The translations under genes and the position numbers were made by a program. From contig DASPNR010000030.1 of assembly GCA_035626395.1 (NCBI GenBank), positions 1 to 64,000 on the forward strand: a stretch of 64,000 nt of DNA, written 5' to 3'. The notes beneath the pieces were generated by a model. The model ran no database searches. It saw nothing but the letters and a program-made list of their open reading frames with translations, and was not told the origin of the DNA. Below are positions 15,154-23,807 of this stretch, one piece after another. The stretch is from Candidatus Limnocylindrales bacterium (GTDB taxonomy: Bacteria; Desulfobacterota; Binatia; UBA1149; CAITLU01). Position 1 is the first letter of the stretch. Every line of letters begins with the position of its first letter.

Positions 15154-15807
15154 TCAGCGCGCGACCCCGGCCGCGTCGGGATCGTCTTCCACGGGCGTCA
15201 TCGTAAGGACGAGCGCGGCCGCGACGATGAGCGCGAGGTCCTCGCGCATGCGCGTCTCGATCGCGAAATAGGTGCCGACCACCGTCCACAGTAGAGGGAT
15301 GGCGAACAGGATTCGCGGCCACGGCGCGCGCGTCAGCAGCAGCATCCCGAGCGTGAAGATCGTCACCGGCGTCGGCGTGCCAAAGGTGGGTGTGGCCGGA
15401 AATGCGTGCCCCAGAAGTGCACTCAGCGACGGATAGGCCACCAGCGCGTAGAAGATCAGAAGGATGCCCGCCAGGTGGCGTGAGCCGTTGTTCATCCAGA
15501 AGCGGATGTCGTTGCCGAGGATGCCGAGACGCGCCACCAGGCCCGCCTGCACCACGAACAGGAACGCGAACGCGTAGCCGAGAGGAGTCATTCGCGACAG
15601 GAACGCGTAGCAATAGAGCAGGCCGGTCCACAGCCAGAACGTGGCGATCAACCCGCTGGCCAGGCGATCATGCGCGGGAAAGCGGAACATCGCCAGGCAC
15701 ACGGCGGCGAAGGCGCCGAGGGACAGCGCGGCTGGCGCCGGCCACAGCGCATCGTTGTAGGCCGTCAGGACGTCCAGGGCCGCGGTGTTGTCGAATGCGA
15801 ACGCCAA
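15154..15807 (-). CDS. DUF6064-family integral membrane protein
   Basis: 217 aa with about six transmembrane helices: APAALSLGAFAAVCLAMF, LIATFWLWTGLLYCYAFL, YAFAFLFVVQAGLVARLG, LAGILLIFYALVAYPSLSAL, TIFTLGMLLLTRA and ILFAIPLLWTVVGTYFAIE. The FWLWTGLLYCYAFLSRM and HAFPATPTFGTPTPVTIFTL segments match the DUF6064 family of uncharacterised inner-membrane proteins. The C-terminus is a short acidic cytoplasmic tail. Function unknown. The start at 15807 lies 14 bases from the end of the thioredoxin-fold gene, so these genes are probably co-transcribed with those at 15821-17266. Confidence 0.75.
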   Translation of the reverse strand: MAFAFDNTAALDVLTAYNDALWPAPAALSLGAFAAVCLAMFRFPAHDRLASGLIATFWLWTGLLYCYAFLSRMTPLGYAFAFLFVVQAGLVARLGILGNDIRFWMNNGSRHLAGILLIFYALVAYPSLSALLGHAFPATPTFGTPTPVTIFTLGMLLLTRAPWPRILFAIPLLWTVVGTYFAIETRMREDLALIVAAALVLTMTPVEDDPDAAGVAR

Positions 15808-15820
15808 GCGTGCAGCGCGC

Positions 15821-16408
15821 TCAGCGCGTCCTGGCGAAGTAGTCGGGCTCGTTGCCTGGCTTCCACTTGATGTTGCAGCCGAGGCTCGGCTTCTGCTCGG
15901 CCAGAGGCGGGCGGCCCTCGAGCGCCGCCTCGATCGCCTCGCGAAGATCGGCGCCGGTGACGGGCACGTCGTTGCTCGGACGGCTGCCGTCGAGCTGGCC
16001 GCGATAGATCAGCAGCCGGTCCTCGTCGAAGAGGAAGAAGTCGGGCGTGCACGCGGCGTGGTAGGCCTTGGCCGTCTCCTGGGTCTCGTCGAACAGGTAC
16101 GGGAAGGTCCAGTGCAGATCTTCCGCCAGCCTCTTCATGTGCTCGGGACCGTCCTGAGGATGCGTGCTCAGGTCGGAGGCCGCGATGGCCACGACCGCGA
16201 CGTCGTCGGCGTAGTCGAGCGCGAGACGTCCGAGCTCGCCGCGCACGTGGACGACGTAGGGGCAGTGGTTGCTGAGGAACATCACCAGCAGCAGCGGCTG
16301 CTCGTCGAAGTCGGCAAGCGAGTACTCTCTGCCCGAGACCGCATCGGGCAGACGGAAGTCCGGTGCGGGTGTCCCGAGCGGCAGCATGTCGGAGGCAGTC
16401 GCGACCAT
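15821..16408 (-). CDS. Thioredoxin-fold protein (AhpC/TSA-like, single Cys)
   Basis: 195 aa. LGTPAPDFRLPDAVSGREYS, LLLVMFLSNHCPYVVHVRGE and YHAACTPDFFLFD are the family blocks. The redox motif is NHCPYV with one Cys (C49), followed by a second region TPDFF containing the cis-Pro. The CxxC resolving Cys is replaced, so the protein is more like a one-Cys peroxiredoxin or thioredoxin-like thiol protein than a disulfide oxidoreductase. There is no signal peptide, so it is cytoplasmic. It is flanked ten bases away by the histidinol-phosphatase gene and 14 bases by DUF6064, forming a compact minus-strand operon. The substrate is unknown. Confidence 0.85.
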   Translation of the reverse strand: MVATASDMLPLGTPAPDFRLPDAVSGREYSLADFDEQPLLLVMFLSNHCPYVVHVRGELGRLALDYADDVAVVAIAASDLSTHPQDGPEHMKRLAEDLHWTFPYLFDETQETAKAYHAACTPDFFLFDEDRLLIYRGQLDGSRPSNDVPVTGADLREAIEAALEGRPPLAEQKPSLGCNIKWKPGNEPDYFARTR

Positions 16409-16417
16409 GGGGATGAC

Positions 16418-17266
16418 CTATGCGGCCGGCTGCAGGATGCGCAGGGCCTGTTCGTGCACGGCCGGATCTCCGGCGGCGATGATCTTGCCGCCGGCCACGG
16501 CGCGTTCGCCCTTCCACGTCGTCACGACGCCGCCTGCCGCCTCGATGATGGGAATGATGGCCTGGATGTCCCACGGCTTGAGGCCGGCTTCGACGACGAG
16601 GTCGACCAGGCCGAACGCGACCATGCAGTAGGAGTAGCAGTCACCGCTGAAGCGGCTCATGCGCACGCGCGATTCCAGCTCGGCGAATGCGCTGCGAGCC
16701 GGATCGCGCGGGAACATTCCCGGATGCGTGCAGTACAAGGTCGCCTCTGCCAGCGATGCGCACGGCCGCGTGCGCAGCGTTCCTTCGCGGTCGGGCAGCT
16801 CGTAGCGCGCGCCGAGTCGGCTGCCGAGGAAGCGCTCGCGCAGGAACGGCTGGTCGACCACTCCGAGAAGCGGGCCCTCTTCGTCGGAGAGCGCGATCAG
16901 CGTGCCCCACAGCGGCACGCCGGTGATGAACGCGCGCGTTCCGTCGATGGGATCGAGGAGCCAGCGAAGGCCGCTGCTGCCGGGCGAATCGCCATGCTCC
17001 TCTCCGACGATGCCGTGGCTGGGATAGTGCTCGGTGATGAGCGCCCGCATCTGGTGCTCGGCGTCCCGGTCCGCCACGGTCACCGGATCGTAGGACGCGC
17101 CGGCGGCCGCCTTGTCGGTGACGGTCAAAGGCTGTCGAAAGTGCGGAAGGATGGCCGAGCGTGCGGCGTCGGCCAGGCGGCCGGCAAAGGCGAGAAACGT
17201 TTCGAGCTCGGCGTCCGAAATGCTGCTCACGGTCTTGCCATCGCTGAAAACCCGACAGAGGTCCAA
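16418..17266 (-). CDS. hisN: Histidinol-phosphatase, inositol-monophosphatase type
   Basis: 282 aa. Signature residues of the Mg-dependent IMPase fold are present: Glu-Glu-His in GIVGEEHGD, the metal motif LLDPIDGTRAFI, GVPLWGTLIALSDEEGPLLG with the second strand, and the C-terminal WDIQAIIPIIEAAGGVVT. The RAFITGVPLWGTLIAL and FSGDCYSYCMVAFG blocks are those of HisN, which removes phosphate from L-histidinol phosphate in histidine synthesis; IMPase activity cannot be excluded. The first ATG is at 17266; a GTG at 17230 giving VSSISDAELETF is nearer the usual N-terminus. No other his gene is nearby. It is probably co-transcribed with the thioredoxin-fold gene. Confidence 0.85.
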   Translation of the reverse strand: MDLCRVFSDGKTVSSISDAELETFLAFAGRLADAARSAILPHFRQPLTVTDKAAAGASYDPVTVADRDAEHQMRALITEHYPSHGIVGEEHGDSPGSSGLRWLLDPIDGTRAFITGVPLWGTLIALSDEEGPLLGVVDQPFLRERFLGSRLGARYELPDREGTLRTRPCASLAEATLYCTHPGMFPRDPARSAFAELESRVRMSRFSGDCYSYCMVAFGLVDLVVEAGLKPWDIQAIIPIIEAAGGVVTTWKGERAVAGGKIIAAGDPAVHEQALRILQPAA

Positions 17267-17327
17267 CGTCCGCAGGCACCGAGGCAGGCGCTCTCGGCCG
17301 TGGTGGCGAGGGCGTGCGCAGCGGTCC

Positions 17328-17969
17328 TCAACGCTTCGTCTTCTGATACGTGCCCACCAGCTCGACGCTGCCGATGACGTGCTCCCTCATCGCCTCTTCG
17401 ACCTGGGCCTTGGTGGGGGCGCCGATGTCGCCGAGCGTCGTGTCGAGCGCGTACAGCTTGTGGAAGTAGCGGTGGCGGCCGATCGGCGGGCACGGGCCAC
17501 CGTATCCGGTGCGCTTCCAGTCGTTGGTGCCCTGCCGCGCGCCGCGCGGCATGCCCGATCTGGATGCGCCCTCGGCCAGACTGCCTGCGGACGGCTCGAT
17601 GTCGTAGGCGACCCAGTGCACCCATGTCGTCTTGGGAGCCGCCGGATCGGGCGCGTCGGGATCATCGACGATCAGCACGAGCGAACGCGTTCCCATCGGA
17701 AGCTTCGACCACTCCAGGGGCGGCGAGACATCCTCGCCTTCGCACGTGTAGCGCGAGGGGATCTCACCGCCCGCCTCGAATGCCGGCGAGCGAAGGACCA
17801 TGACTCTCTCCTGCCTGGACGGCGCCGGCTCGGCTGCCTGTGCGGCGGCGTCTCCGGCGCCGCGCGCATCCACACCGGCGGCTGCCGATGTGGACTCCGC
17901 GCCGGTACAGGCCGCGGTCCAGGCTGCCAGGATCAGCGCGGCCAGCCGCAGATGCTTCAGAAGCTCCAC
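17328..17969 (-). CDS. YbhB/YbcL-family (PEBP-like) lipoprotein
   Basis: 213 aa from a GTG at 17969, chosen because it gives a signal peptide LRLAALILAAWTAACTG with a possible lipobox Cys; upstream codons are low-complexity. The mature domain is a phosphatidylethanolamine-binding-like fold: IPSRYTCEGEDVSPPLEWSK, LVLIVDDPDAPDP, TWVHWVAYDI, GTNDWKRTGYGGPCPPIGRH with the ligand-site GPCPP, and YFHKLYALD. Bacterial members (YbhB, YbcL) have no proven enzymatic role; they are described as Raf-kinase-inhibitor-like. The start overlaps the end of the upstream gene (stop 17957) by 13 bases, indicating translational coupling. Confidence 0.85.
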   Translation of the reverse strand: MELLKHLRLAALILAAWTAACTGAESTSAAAGVDARGAGDAAAQAAEPAPSRQERVMVLRSPAFEAGGEIPSRYTCEGEDVSPPLEWSKLPMGTRSLVLIVDDPDAPDPAAPKTTWVHWVAYDIEPSAGSLAEGASRSGMPRGARQGTNDWKRTGYGGPCPPIGRHRYFHKLYALDTTLGDIGAPTKAQVEEAMREHVIGSVELVGTYQKTKR

Positions 17970-18670
17970 ACCAGGCCCAGCCCACGCGGTCCGCCCGCCA
18001 GACGAAGCTGCGGCTCGAGCTCGGCGGCGGGTGCGCCACCGAAGCGCTGCTTGTACTCGTCCCAATCACGAATCTGGCGAGTCGGATGCGTCCAGATGTG
18101 CAGCTCGGCCGACGCCTCGCTGACCGCGAACGACGTCCACGCCGTGGATGGCTCGTCCCATACTTCGGAGACGAGCACGGCGGCCGTGAGGTTGATGGCC
18201 AGGCTGGCCAGGTGCTGCCTCCACGAGTAGCGCATGCCGGCCTGATCGGCGGCCTCGGCCATGACCTCCTCGGCCACGGCCAGGCGCCGCGCGCAATCGT
18301 CGGCAGGGACGGCGCGGATCGGCTCGCCGCCATGACGCGCGGCCGTCGGGTCGAGCGTCAGCTCGAGAATGCCGAGGCCCGACTTGGCAACGCTGAGAAG
18401 GAGATCGGCCCGCTTGCCGTTGTCTTCTTCGAAGGCGGCTCGGCCGCTTTGTGCCACCACGCCCAGAACGAAGACCGCCATCCAGCCTTTGTACCACCAG
18501 CTGGCGTGGCGGCGGCCCTCGTCCAGACGCGTCTCGAGGAACTGGATGCGCGCTTCGGTGTCGGGATCGCAGGCGGCCATGGCGCGGCCCGCCGGGAGCA
18601 CGACGCTCGAGAGCAGTAGCGCGGTCGCGAGAAGAGCGCGTAGCGCCAGGGAAGGACAGGTTCTTCTCAT
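17957..18670 (-). CDS. Predicted exported/membrane protein, unknown
   Basis: 237 aa from the ATG at 18670, which has GGAG upstream. Signal peptide LRALLATALLLSSVVLPAGRAMA, then a helical segment with CDPDTEARIQFLETRLDEG. A membrane helix (GWMAVFVLGVVAQSGRAAF) and another hydrophobic stretch (HLASLAINLTAAVLVSEVW) follow. Two Cys (after the signal and in ADDCARRL) could pair. The C-terminus is FGGAPAAELEPQLRLAG and GLGLVWSF. I do not recognise a family. It overlaps and precedes the YbhB-like lipoprotein gene. Likely an inner-membrane protein with periplasmic domains. Confidence 0.7.
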   Translation of the reverse strand: MRRTCPSLALRALLATALLLSSVVLPAGRAMAACDPDTEARIQFLETRLDEGRRHASWWYKGWMAVFVLGVVAQSGRAAFEEDNGKRADLLLSVAKSGLGILELTLDPTAARHGGEPIRAVPADDCARRLAVAEEVMAEAADQAGMRYSWRQHLASLAINLTAAVLVSEVWDEPSTAWTSFAVSEASAELHIWTHPTRQIRDWDEYKQRFGGAPAAELEPQLRLAGGPRGLGLVWSF

Positions 18671-19176
18671 GATCTTCTCCTTCAGAAGGTGATTGGTCGA
18701 GCCGAAAGCGCCTGTCTCGCACGCGCGAGCGCGCCCCGAGGGCGGTCGATGACGACGGCGCTCGCCGCGGGCAGCACCTTGTCGTGAGTCGTCGACTGTC
18801 CGTATCGCAGCAACGGCTCCCATCCGGTGCCAGGCGTTGCGAAGTCGCGGGGCCGGCGCGGCCAGCTCCGCAAAGACATTACGATGTTTCCGGCCGGGCA
18901 AACATCCCCCCAACACTCACGGTAGCGGGCGCGGGCGAGGTTGAGCGGCAGCTCGGGCGGTCGCAGCAAAGGCGCTAGTGGAGCGGGTGCTCCAGCTCCG
19001 CTGCCTGATGCGTCGAGGGCGGGCGCACCGCTGTCGCCGTTCGGTTTCAGGAAGAGCTCGGCGGCCACGGCCCTTGGCCACAAACTTCCCCGAGACGTCT
19101 TGACGCGCCTCGCGGCTTTGCGTAGTAGCAGTACGTACTACGCACGGCCGGCTGTCCGGTCCCAGGAGGCCTCTTC
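18671..19176. other. Intergenic region with divergent promoters
   Basis: About 500 bases without a recognisable gene separate the minus-strand 17957-18670 gene and the plus-strand ferritin-like gene. Frames here translate to low-complexity shadows. The right end contains the promoter and inverted repeat described separately. Nothing else recognisable was seen. Confidence 0.5.
19100..19144 (+). promoter_or_regulatory. Promoter with overlapping 9-bp inverted repeat upstream of the diiron oxygenase
   Basis: TTGACG (19100-19105), 17-base spacer, TAGTAG (19123-19128) fits a sigma-70 promoter. Over the -10 lies a perfect inverted repeat TGCGTAGTA (19119-19127), 8-base spacer, TACTACGCA (19136-19144). 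It ends 32 bases before the ATG at 19177. An operator overlapping -10 suggests repression by a dimeric regulator (TetR or MerR type). The MerR-like gene downstream at 20356 is a candidate, though MerR sites usually lie between -35 and -10. Confidence 0.6.
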
Positions 19177-20262
19177 ATGTCCACGCAGGAGCGATACGCC
19201 CGTCCCACCGATGGCCCGGCATGGGACGTGGGCCAGGACTACACGACCACATTCAACTGGGAGTACGAGGACGGCCGCGCGCCGCTGCTCAAGCTCTACG
19301 AGAAGGGAAAGAAGAGACAGTGGGACGCGGCCGATCGCATCGACTGGTCGCTGAACATCGATCCCGAAAACCCTGCCGAGCTTCCCGACCAGTCCATTCC
19401 CATTTTCGACAGCGAGGCCTGGCGCGGGATGACGCCGGCCGAGAAGGGACGGGCCCGACACCATTTCCAGGCATGGCAGCTTTGCCAGTTCATGCACGGC
19501 GAGCAGGGCGCGCTCATCTGCACGGCCAAGATCGTGCAGCAGGTGCCCGACATGGATTCGAAGTTCTACGCCGCAACGCAGGTCGTCGACGAAGCGCGTC
19601 ACGTCGAAGCGTACTCGCGCCTGCTGCACGAGAAGTATCACCTGCTGTATCCGATCAACCGCCACCTGCAGGCGCTGATCGGCGACGTGCTCCGGGACTC
19701 TCGCTGGGACATCACGTATCTGGGCATGCAGGTGCTGATCGAAGGCGTGGCACTCGCGGCGTTCTCGACGCTTCGCGACCACGCCAAGAACCCGCTGGTG
19801 GCCGCCGTCAATGCCTACGTGATGCAGGACGAGGCGCGCCACGTGGCCTTCGGCCGCTTCGCGCTGCGCGACTACTACCCGCATCTGACCGACAAGGAGC
19901 GCGACGAGCGCGAGGAGTTCGCGGTGGAGGCATGCTACCTGCTGCGCGATCGGTTCCTCGGCGAAGAAGTGTGGGAGACACTCGGTCTTCCGGTCAAGGA
20001 GTGCGCCGATGCCACCGAGCGCTCCGAGTGGATGCGCTTCTACCGCAGCCAGCTCTTCACGCGCATCGTGCCGACGGTCAAGGAGATCGGCCTCTGGGGT
20101 CCGCGCATCCGCAAGGCCTACGCGGACATGGGGATCATCGGCTTTGCCGACACCGATCTGGACGCGCTGGCCGAGAATGATCAGAACGTGGCCGAGCGCT
20201 TCGATGAGCGGCGTGGCATGATCGAAGGGATCGCGGCGGAGGCCAAGGCGACGGCCGCGTAG
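19177..20262 (+). CDS. Ferritin-like diiron oxygenase
   Basis: 361 aa. A four-helix diiron site can be read as E109 (MHGEQGALI), E139-x2-H142 (VDEARHVEAY), E189 (VLIEGVALAAF) and E219-x2-H222 (QDEARHVAFG). The two DEARH motifs and the length place it with the ferritin-like / R2-like oxygenases related to AurF-type aminoarene oxygenases. The substrate is unknown. No signal peptide, so cytoplasmic. An AGGAGG ribosome site stands upstream of ATG 19177. The gene has a defined promoter with an operator-like inverted repeat, and a MerR-like regulator follows 93 bases later on the same strand. The pair looks like a regulated oxygenase module. Electron donors are not encoded nearby. Confidence 0.82.
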   Translation: MSTQERYARPTDGPAWDVGQDYTTTFNWEYEDGRAPLLKLYEKGKKRQWDAADRIDWSLNIDPENPAELPDQSIPIFDSEAWRGMTPAEKGRARHHFQAWQLCQFMHGEQGALICTAKIVQQVPDMDSKFYAATQVVDEARHVEAYSRLLHEKYHLLYPINRHLQALIGDVLRDSRWDITYLGMQVLIEGVALAAFSTLRDHAKNPLVAAVNAYVMQDEARHVAFGRFALRDYYPHLTDKERDEREEFAVEACYLLRDRFLGEEVWETLGLPVKECADATERSEWMRFYRSQLFTRIVPTVKEIGLWGPRIRKAYADMGIIGFADTDLDALAENDQNVAERFDERRGMIEGIAAEAKATAA

Positions 20263-20355
20263 CAGGGCCGCCGCGGAACGATGGGCACGCCTCGCAGCGC
20301 GCGAGCGTGCCCGAGCCGCGGCGATTGCGCAGGCTGCCAGGGCAGGAGATCGGGG

Positions 20356-21120
20356 ATGACGAACCGGCTGAAGATGAAGGATCTCGAGCGCGCCACCGGC
20401 GTCGGTCGCGAGGCGATCCGGTTCTACATCCGCGAGGGGCTGCTGCCCGAGCCCGAGCGCACCGGCCGCAACGTGGCCTGGTACGACGAGTCGTTCATCG
20501 AGCGCATTGCGCTCATCAAACGCCTGCAGACCGAGCGCTTCCTGCCGCTGGCGATCATCAAGGCGATCCTGCGCGGCGACGAGCCGCCGCCGCAGGAGCA
20601 TGCGCAGACGCTGGCGCAGATCGAGAAAGGCCTCTCCACGCGCAGCCGGTCGCAGCAGACCCGATTGCCCGAGCGCCTGGATCGCATCAGCGCCCGCACC
20701 GGCCTGGCGATCGAGGACATTCGAGAGCTCGCCGAGATCGGCACGATCGAAGTCGTGCGCCGCGACGGCGGCGAGTGGATCGAAGGGCTGTCGATCCCCG
20801 TCGTCGAGGCATGGGGTGAGATGCGGCGCGCCGGCCTGACCGCCGAGCGCGGGTTCAGCATGGATGTCACCGGCACCTACGTGCAGATGGTGCAGTGGCT
20901 GGCGCGCGAGGAGATTCGCATGTTCACCGAGCGCGCCACCGGCAAGGTGAGCGGTGAGGAGCTGACGCGCATGGCCGAGGTCGGCATCGAGGCCGCCGGA
21001 CGCATGCTCGTGGCGATGCGCGAGCGCGTCATCCGCCGATTCATCGCCGAGGGAAACGTGCCGCGCGCGGCCGAGCCTCCTGCGCCGCTTCGAGCCGAAG
21101 GCAAACGTCGCGGACGCTGA
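20356..21120 (+). CDS. MerR-family transcriptional regulator
   Basis: 254 aa from the ATG at 20356 (GGCAGGAGATCGGGG upstream); the frame extends 25 codons further without homology. N-terminal MerR helix-turn-helix and wing: MKDLERATGVGREAIRFYIR, EGLLPEPERTGRNVAWYDES, FIERIALIKRLQTERFLPLA. The rest is a 180-residue helical effector domain with two weaker MerR-like helices (TRLPERLDRISARTGLAIED) rather than the short metal-binding tail, so the signal is likely organic. It follows the diiron oxygenase and may control it from the inverted repeat at 19119-19144. Confidence 0.85.
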   Translation: MTNRLKMKDLERATGVGREAIRFYIREGLLPEPERTGRNVAWYDESFIERIALIKRLQTERFLPLAIIKAILRGDEPPPQEHAQTLAQIEKGLSTRSRSQQTRLPERLDRISARTGLAIEDIRELAEIGTIEVVRRDGGEWIEGLSIPVVEAWGEMRRAGLTAERGFSMDVTGTYVQMVQWLAREEIRMFTERATGKVSGEELTRMAEVGIEAAGRMLVAMRERVIRRFIAEGNVPRAAEPPAPLRAEGKRRGR

Positions 21121-21124
21121 GCTA

Positions 21125-21145
21125 CTCGCCGCGCCGGACGGCGAG
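21125..21145. terminator. Hairpin between convergent genes
   Basis: CTCGCCG (21125-21131), 7-base loop, CGGCGAG (21139-21145), located between the MerR-like stop at 21120 and the convergent DUF4142 stop at 21161. No T-run, so it is probably a weak bidirectional or Rho-assisted terminator. Confidence 0.4.
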
Positions 21146-21160
21146 GCTACTCGCGCGCGC

Positions 21161-21901
21161 TCACTTCTTCTTTCCCAGCGCCACGTCGTCGGCGATCTTG
21201 AGCGCCTCTTCCAGATGGTGCTCGAGCTTGGGCAGCGTCCTTCCCGCGAACGCCGCCAGCTTCGCATCGCCGCCGCCGTCCTTCTGCTGGCGGAACAGCG
21301 CCACCGCCGAGCGATGCTCCTGCACTTCCGCCTGCATGTAGGCGGCGTCGAACTCCGCGCCCGACTGTGTGCGCAGCTTCTCGACCATCTGCTTGTGCGT
21401 CTGGTTCGGCTCGTCCGGTGTGGGCAGCTGCTTCTCTCTCGCGATCGTCATCAGTTCGTGGTTGGCGGCGGTATGATCGTCGATCATCCGCTGCGCATGC
21501 TGCTTGACGGCGGCGTTGGATGCCTTCTGCAGCGCCAGCTGTCCTGCCGCGACTTCGGCCAGCCCGCTGCTGGCGGCGGTCATCACGAAGTTGGCATCAC
21601 GGTCCGGTATCGAGCCGGTTGCCGTTCCTCCCGTGGCCGTGCCGGCGCCCGTTGCCGTTCCAGTGCCGGTTGGCGTTCCGCCGCCCGTCGCCGTGCCTCC
21701 GGTCGCCGTGCCTGTGCCGGTCGCAGTTCCGCTGCCGCTGCCGGTTCCCGTCCCGGCGGCTGGCCCGGCGCCTGGCGCCGTCGCCTGCGCGACCAGCACG
21801 CCCGCCTCGCTCGCGCGCTCCTGCGCGCCGCCGTCGCTCACGAGCAGCAGCATCGATCCCGCTGCCATCATCAACGTGGTCGAAAGCCAAGAGTTTCGCA
21901 T
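21161..21901 (-). CDS. DUF4142 exported protein with Gly/Thr-repeat linker
   Basis: 246 aa from the ATG at 21901, which has GAGGAAAGAG upstream. Signal peptide (about 1-27), then a linker of Gly-Thr-Ala repeats (units like TGTATGG, about residues 48-82). The C-terminal DUF4142 domain has FVMTAASSGLAEVAAGQLAL, HAQRMIDDHTAANHELM, GAEFDAAYMQAEVQEHRSAV and LPKLEHHLEEALKIAD. DUF4142 is a ferritin-like helical bundle often induced by stress; its biochemical role is unknown. The His and Glu pattern (HAQRMIDDH, EHHLEEA) is metal-compatible. The paralogue at 22028 lies next to it on the same strand. Confidence 0.85.
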   Translation of the reverse strand: MRNSWLSTTLMMAAGSMLLLVSDGGAQERASEAGVLVAQATAPGAGPAAGTGTGSGSGTATGTGTATGGTATGGGTPTGTGTATGAGTATGGTATGSIPDRDANFVMTAASSGLAEVAAGQLALQKASNAAVKQHAQRMIDDHTAANHELMTIAREKQLPTPDEPNQTHKQMVEKLRTQSGAEFDAAYMQAEVQEHRSAVALFRQQKDGGGDAKLAAFAGRTLPKLEHHLEEALKIADDVALGKKK

Positions 21902-22027
21902 CGTCTCTTTCCTCACGTCGCTGCGCCAGGGCGCGCGCAGCGTCTCCAACGAAAGCGGCCCGCCGTTTTACCGGCAGGCCGCGTACGCATCGTCCTCTGG
22001 AAAAATGCCAGTCGCTTTCCCGCGACG

Positions 22028-22597
22028 TCAGAGCCCGCCGTCGGTGACCTTGCGCGCGTGGTCGAGGTGCTTCTCGAGCGCGGGCAGGGTCTTGGTGGCG
22101 TAGGACTTCAGCTCGGGATGCTTGCCCGACTCGGCCTGCTGCTTGAACAGCGTGATCATCTCCTGATGATCGCGGACCTGCGCCTGCATGTAGGCCCTGT
22201 CGAACTCGGCGCCGGACTTGGCCTTGAGCTGATCCATCATCGCCTTGTGCTTCGGATCGGTGTCCTTCGGCAGCGTCTCGTTCATGTTCTTGGCGACTTC
22301 CTCCAGCTCCTTGTTGTTCTGGCTGTGGTCGTTGATCATGTGCTGCGCGAACTCTTTGACCTCTTTGTCCGACGCCTTCTCGAGCGCGATCTTGGCCGTC
22401 TCCACCTCGGCGATGCCGCCGGCCGCGGCCTTCTTGAGGAACGTCTGATCGGTCAGCACGGCATCGCCGGCCGCGCCGCCCGAGGAGTCGTTGGTGGTCG
22501 CCTGCGCGCCGCGCGCGCTGCCCGGATTGGCGCTTTCGGCGTGGGCGCCGCTGGCGGCCAGAGCAAGGACCAGGGTGGCAAGGATCGTGATCTTCAT
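22028..22597 (-). CDS. DUF4142 exported protein
   Basis: 189 aa. Signal peptide MKITILATLVLALAASGAHA, a short Ser/Gly-rich linker, and a DUF4142 domain: FLKKAAAGGIAEVETAKIAL, FAQHMINDHSQNNKELEEVA, GAEFDRAYMQAQVRDHQEM and LPALEKHLDHARKV. Upstream of the ATG at 22597 stands AAGGAGTAG. It is the closest relative of the neighbouring DUF4142 gene (21161-21901), from which it is separated by about 125 bases, so the two arose by tandem duplication; this copy lacks the long Gly-Thr linker. Probably periplasmic. Confidence 0.87.
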   Translation of the reverse strand: MKITILATLVLALAASGAHAESANPGSARGAQATTNDSSGGAAGDAVLTDQTFLKKAAAGGIAEVETAKIALEKASDKEVKEFAQHMINDHSQNNKELEEVAKNMNETLPKDTDPKHKAMMDQLKAKSGAEFDRAYMQAQVRDHQEMITLFKQQAESGKHPELKSYATKTLPALEKHLDHARKVTDGGL

Positions 22598-22637
22598 CGG
22601 TTCTACTCCTTCGGCGACGGCTGCTCGTCGCCGGCTC

Positions 22638-23807
22638 CTACGGCTTCAAGACGATCTTGATGCAGTCTCCTTTCTGCTTGAACATTTCGTACCCGTCCGG
22701 GGCCTCCTCCAGCCGCATGTGATGCGTGATGATGAACGACGGATCGATCTCGGCGTCCTGGATCTTCTGCAGCAGGTCGTCGGTGTAGCGCTGGACGTGG
22801 GTCTGTCCGGTCTTGATCGTCAAGCCCTTGTTCATCACGGCGCCGAACGGGATCTTGTCGAGGAAGCCGAGGTAGACTCCGGGAATGGACACGGTGCCGC
22901 CCTTGCGGCAGCACCAGATCGCCTCGCGCAGAACGTGTGGCCGGTCGGTGGCCATGTAGGCGGCCATCTTGGCCTTGTCGATGACGGCATCGATGGAGCC
23001 GGTGGCGTGGGCCTCGCATCCCACCGCATCGATGCAGCTGTCGGGGCCCCGCCCGTTGGTCAGGTCCATGAGGCAGTCGTAGACGTTGGCGTCCTTGAAA
23101 TTGATGGTTTCGGCCTCGCCCTGTTCCTCCGCCATGCGCAGGCGCTCGGGAACGCAATCGATGGCGATTACGCGACCGGCGCCGAACATCCACGCACTCT
23201 GGATGGCGAACTGGCCCACGGGCCCGCAGCCCCATACGGCCACGGTGTCGCCGGACTCGATGTTGCACGCTTCGGCCGCCATGTAGCCGGTGGGGAAGAC
23301 GTCCGACAGAAAGAGAACCTGATCGTCGCTGAGACTGTCGGGAATCTTCACCGGTCCCACGTCGGCGTGCGGCACGCGCAGGTACTCGGCCTGGCCGCCG
23401 GGATAGCCGCCCATCATGTGCGAGTAGCCGAACAGCCCCGCCGTGGCGTGGCCCATCGCCTCGCGCGCGTACCGGTTCTCGGCATTGGTGGTGTCACACA
23501 GCGAGTAGAGCTCCTTCTGGCAGAAGAAACACTTGCCGCACGAGATGGTGAAGGGGACCACGACACGGTCGCCCACCGACAGCCTGGTGACGGCGCTGCC
23601 GACCTCCACGACCTCGCCCATCGGCTCATGGCCGAGGATGTCACCTTCCTCCATGGTGGGAATGAGGCCGTCGTACAGATGCAGATCCGAGCCGCAGATC
23701 GCCGTCGAGGTGATCTTCACGATGGCGTCGGTGGGCTGCAGGATCTTCGGCTCGGGAACGTCGTCGATGCGGACGTCGTTCTTGCCGTACCAGCACAGTG
23801 CTTTCAT
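22638..23807 (-). CDS. Zinc-dependent alcohol dehydrogenase (MDR family)
   Basis: 389 aa from the ATG at 23807, preceded by AGGAG; the longer frame adds non-homologous residues. GroES-like domain: the catalytic zinc residues in [14 protein letters not shown] (Cys) and [13 protein letters not shown] (His-Glu), and the structural-zinc cluster [15 protein letters not shown]. The Rossmann fold has [20 protein letters not shown]. The C-terminus has [19 protein letters not shown] and [16 protein letters not shown]. This subgroup resembles glutathione-independent formaldehyde or threonine-type dehydrogenases that oxidise small alcohols or aldehydes with NAD. The substrate is not determinable. It lies 40 bases upstream of the DUF4142 gene on the same strand; co-transcription is possible. 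Confidence 0.87.
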   Translation of the reverse strand: MKALCWYGKNDVRIDDVPEPKILQPTDAIVKITSTAICGSDLHLYDGLIPTMEEGDILGHEPMGEVVEVGSAVTRLSVGDRVVVPFTISCGKCFFCQKELYSLCDTTNAENRYAREAMGHATAGLFGYSHMMGGYPGGQAEYLRVPHADVGPVKIPDSLSDDQVLFLSDVFPTGYMAAEACNIESGDTVAVWGCGPVGQFAIQSAWMFGAGRVIAIDCVPERLRMAEEQGEAETINFKDANVYDCLMDLTNGRGPDSCIDAVGCEAHATGSIDAVIDKAKMAAYMATDRPHVLREAIWCCRKGGTVSIPGVYLGFLDKIPFGAVMNKGLTIKTGQTHVQRYTDDLLQKIQDAEIDPSFIITHHMRLEEAPDGYEMFKQKGDCIKIVLKP

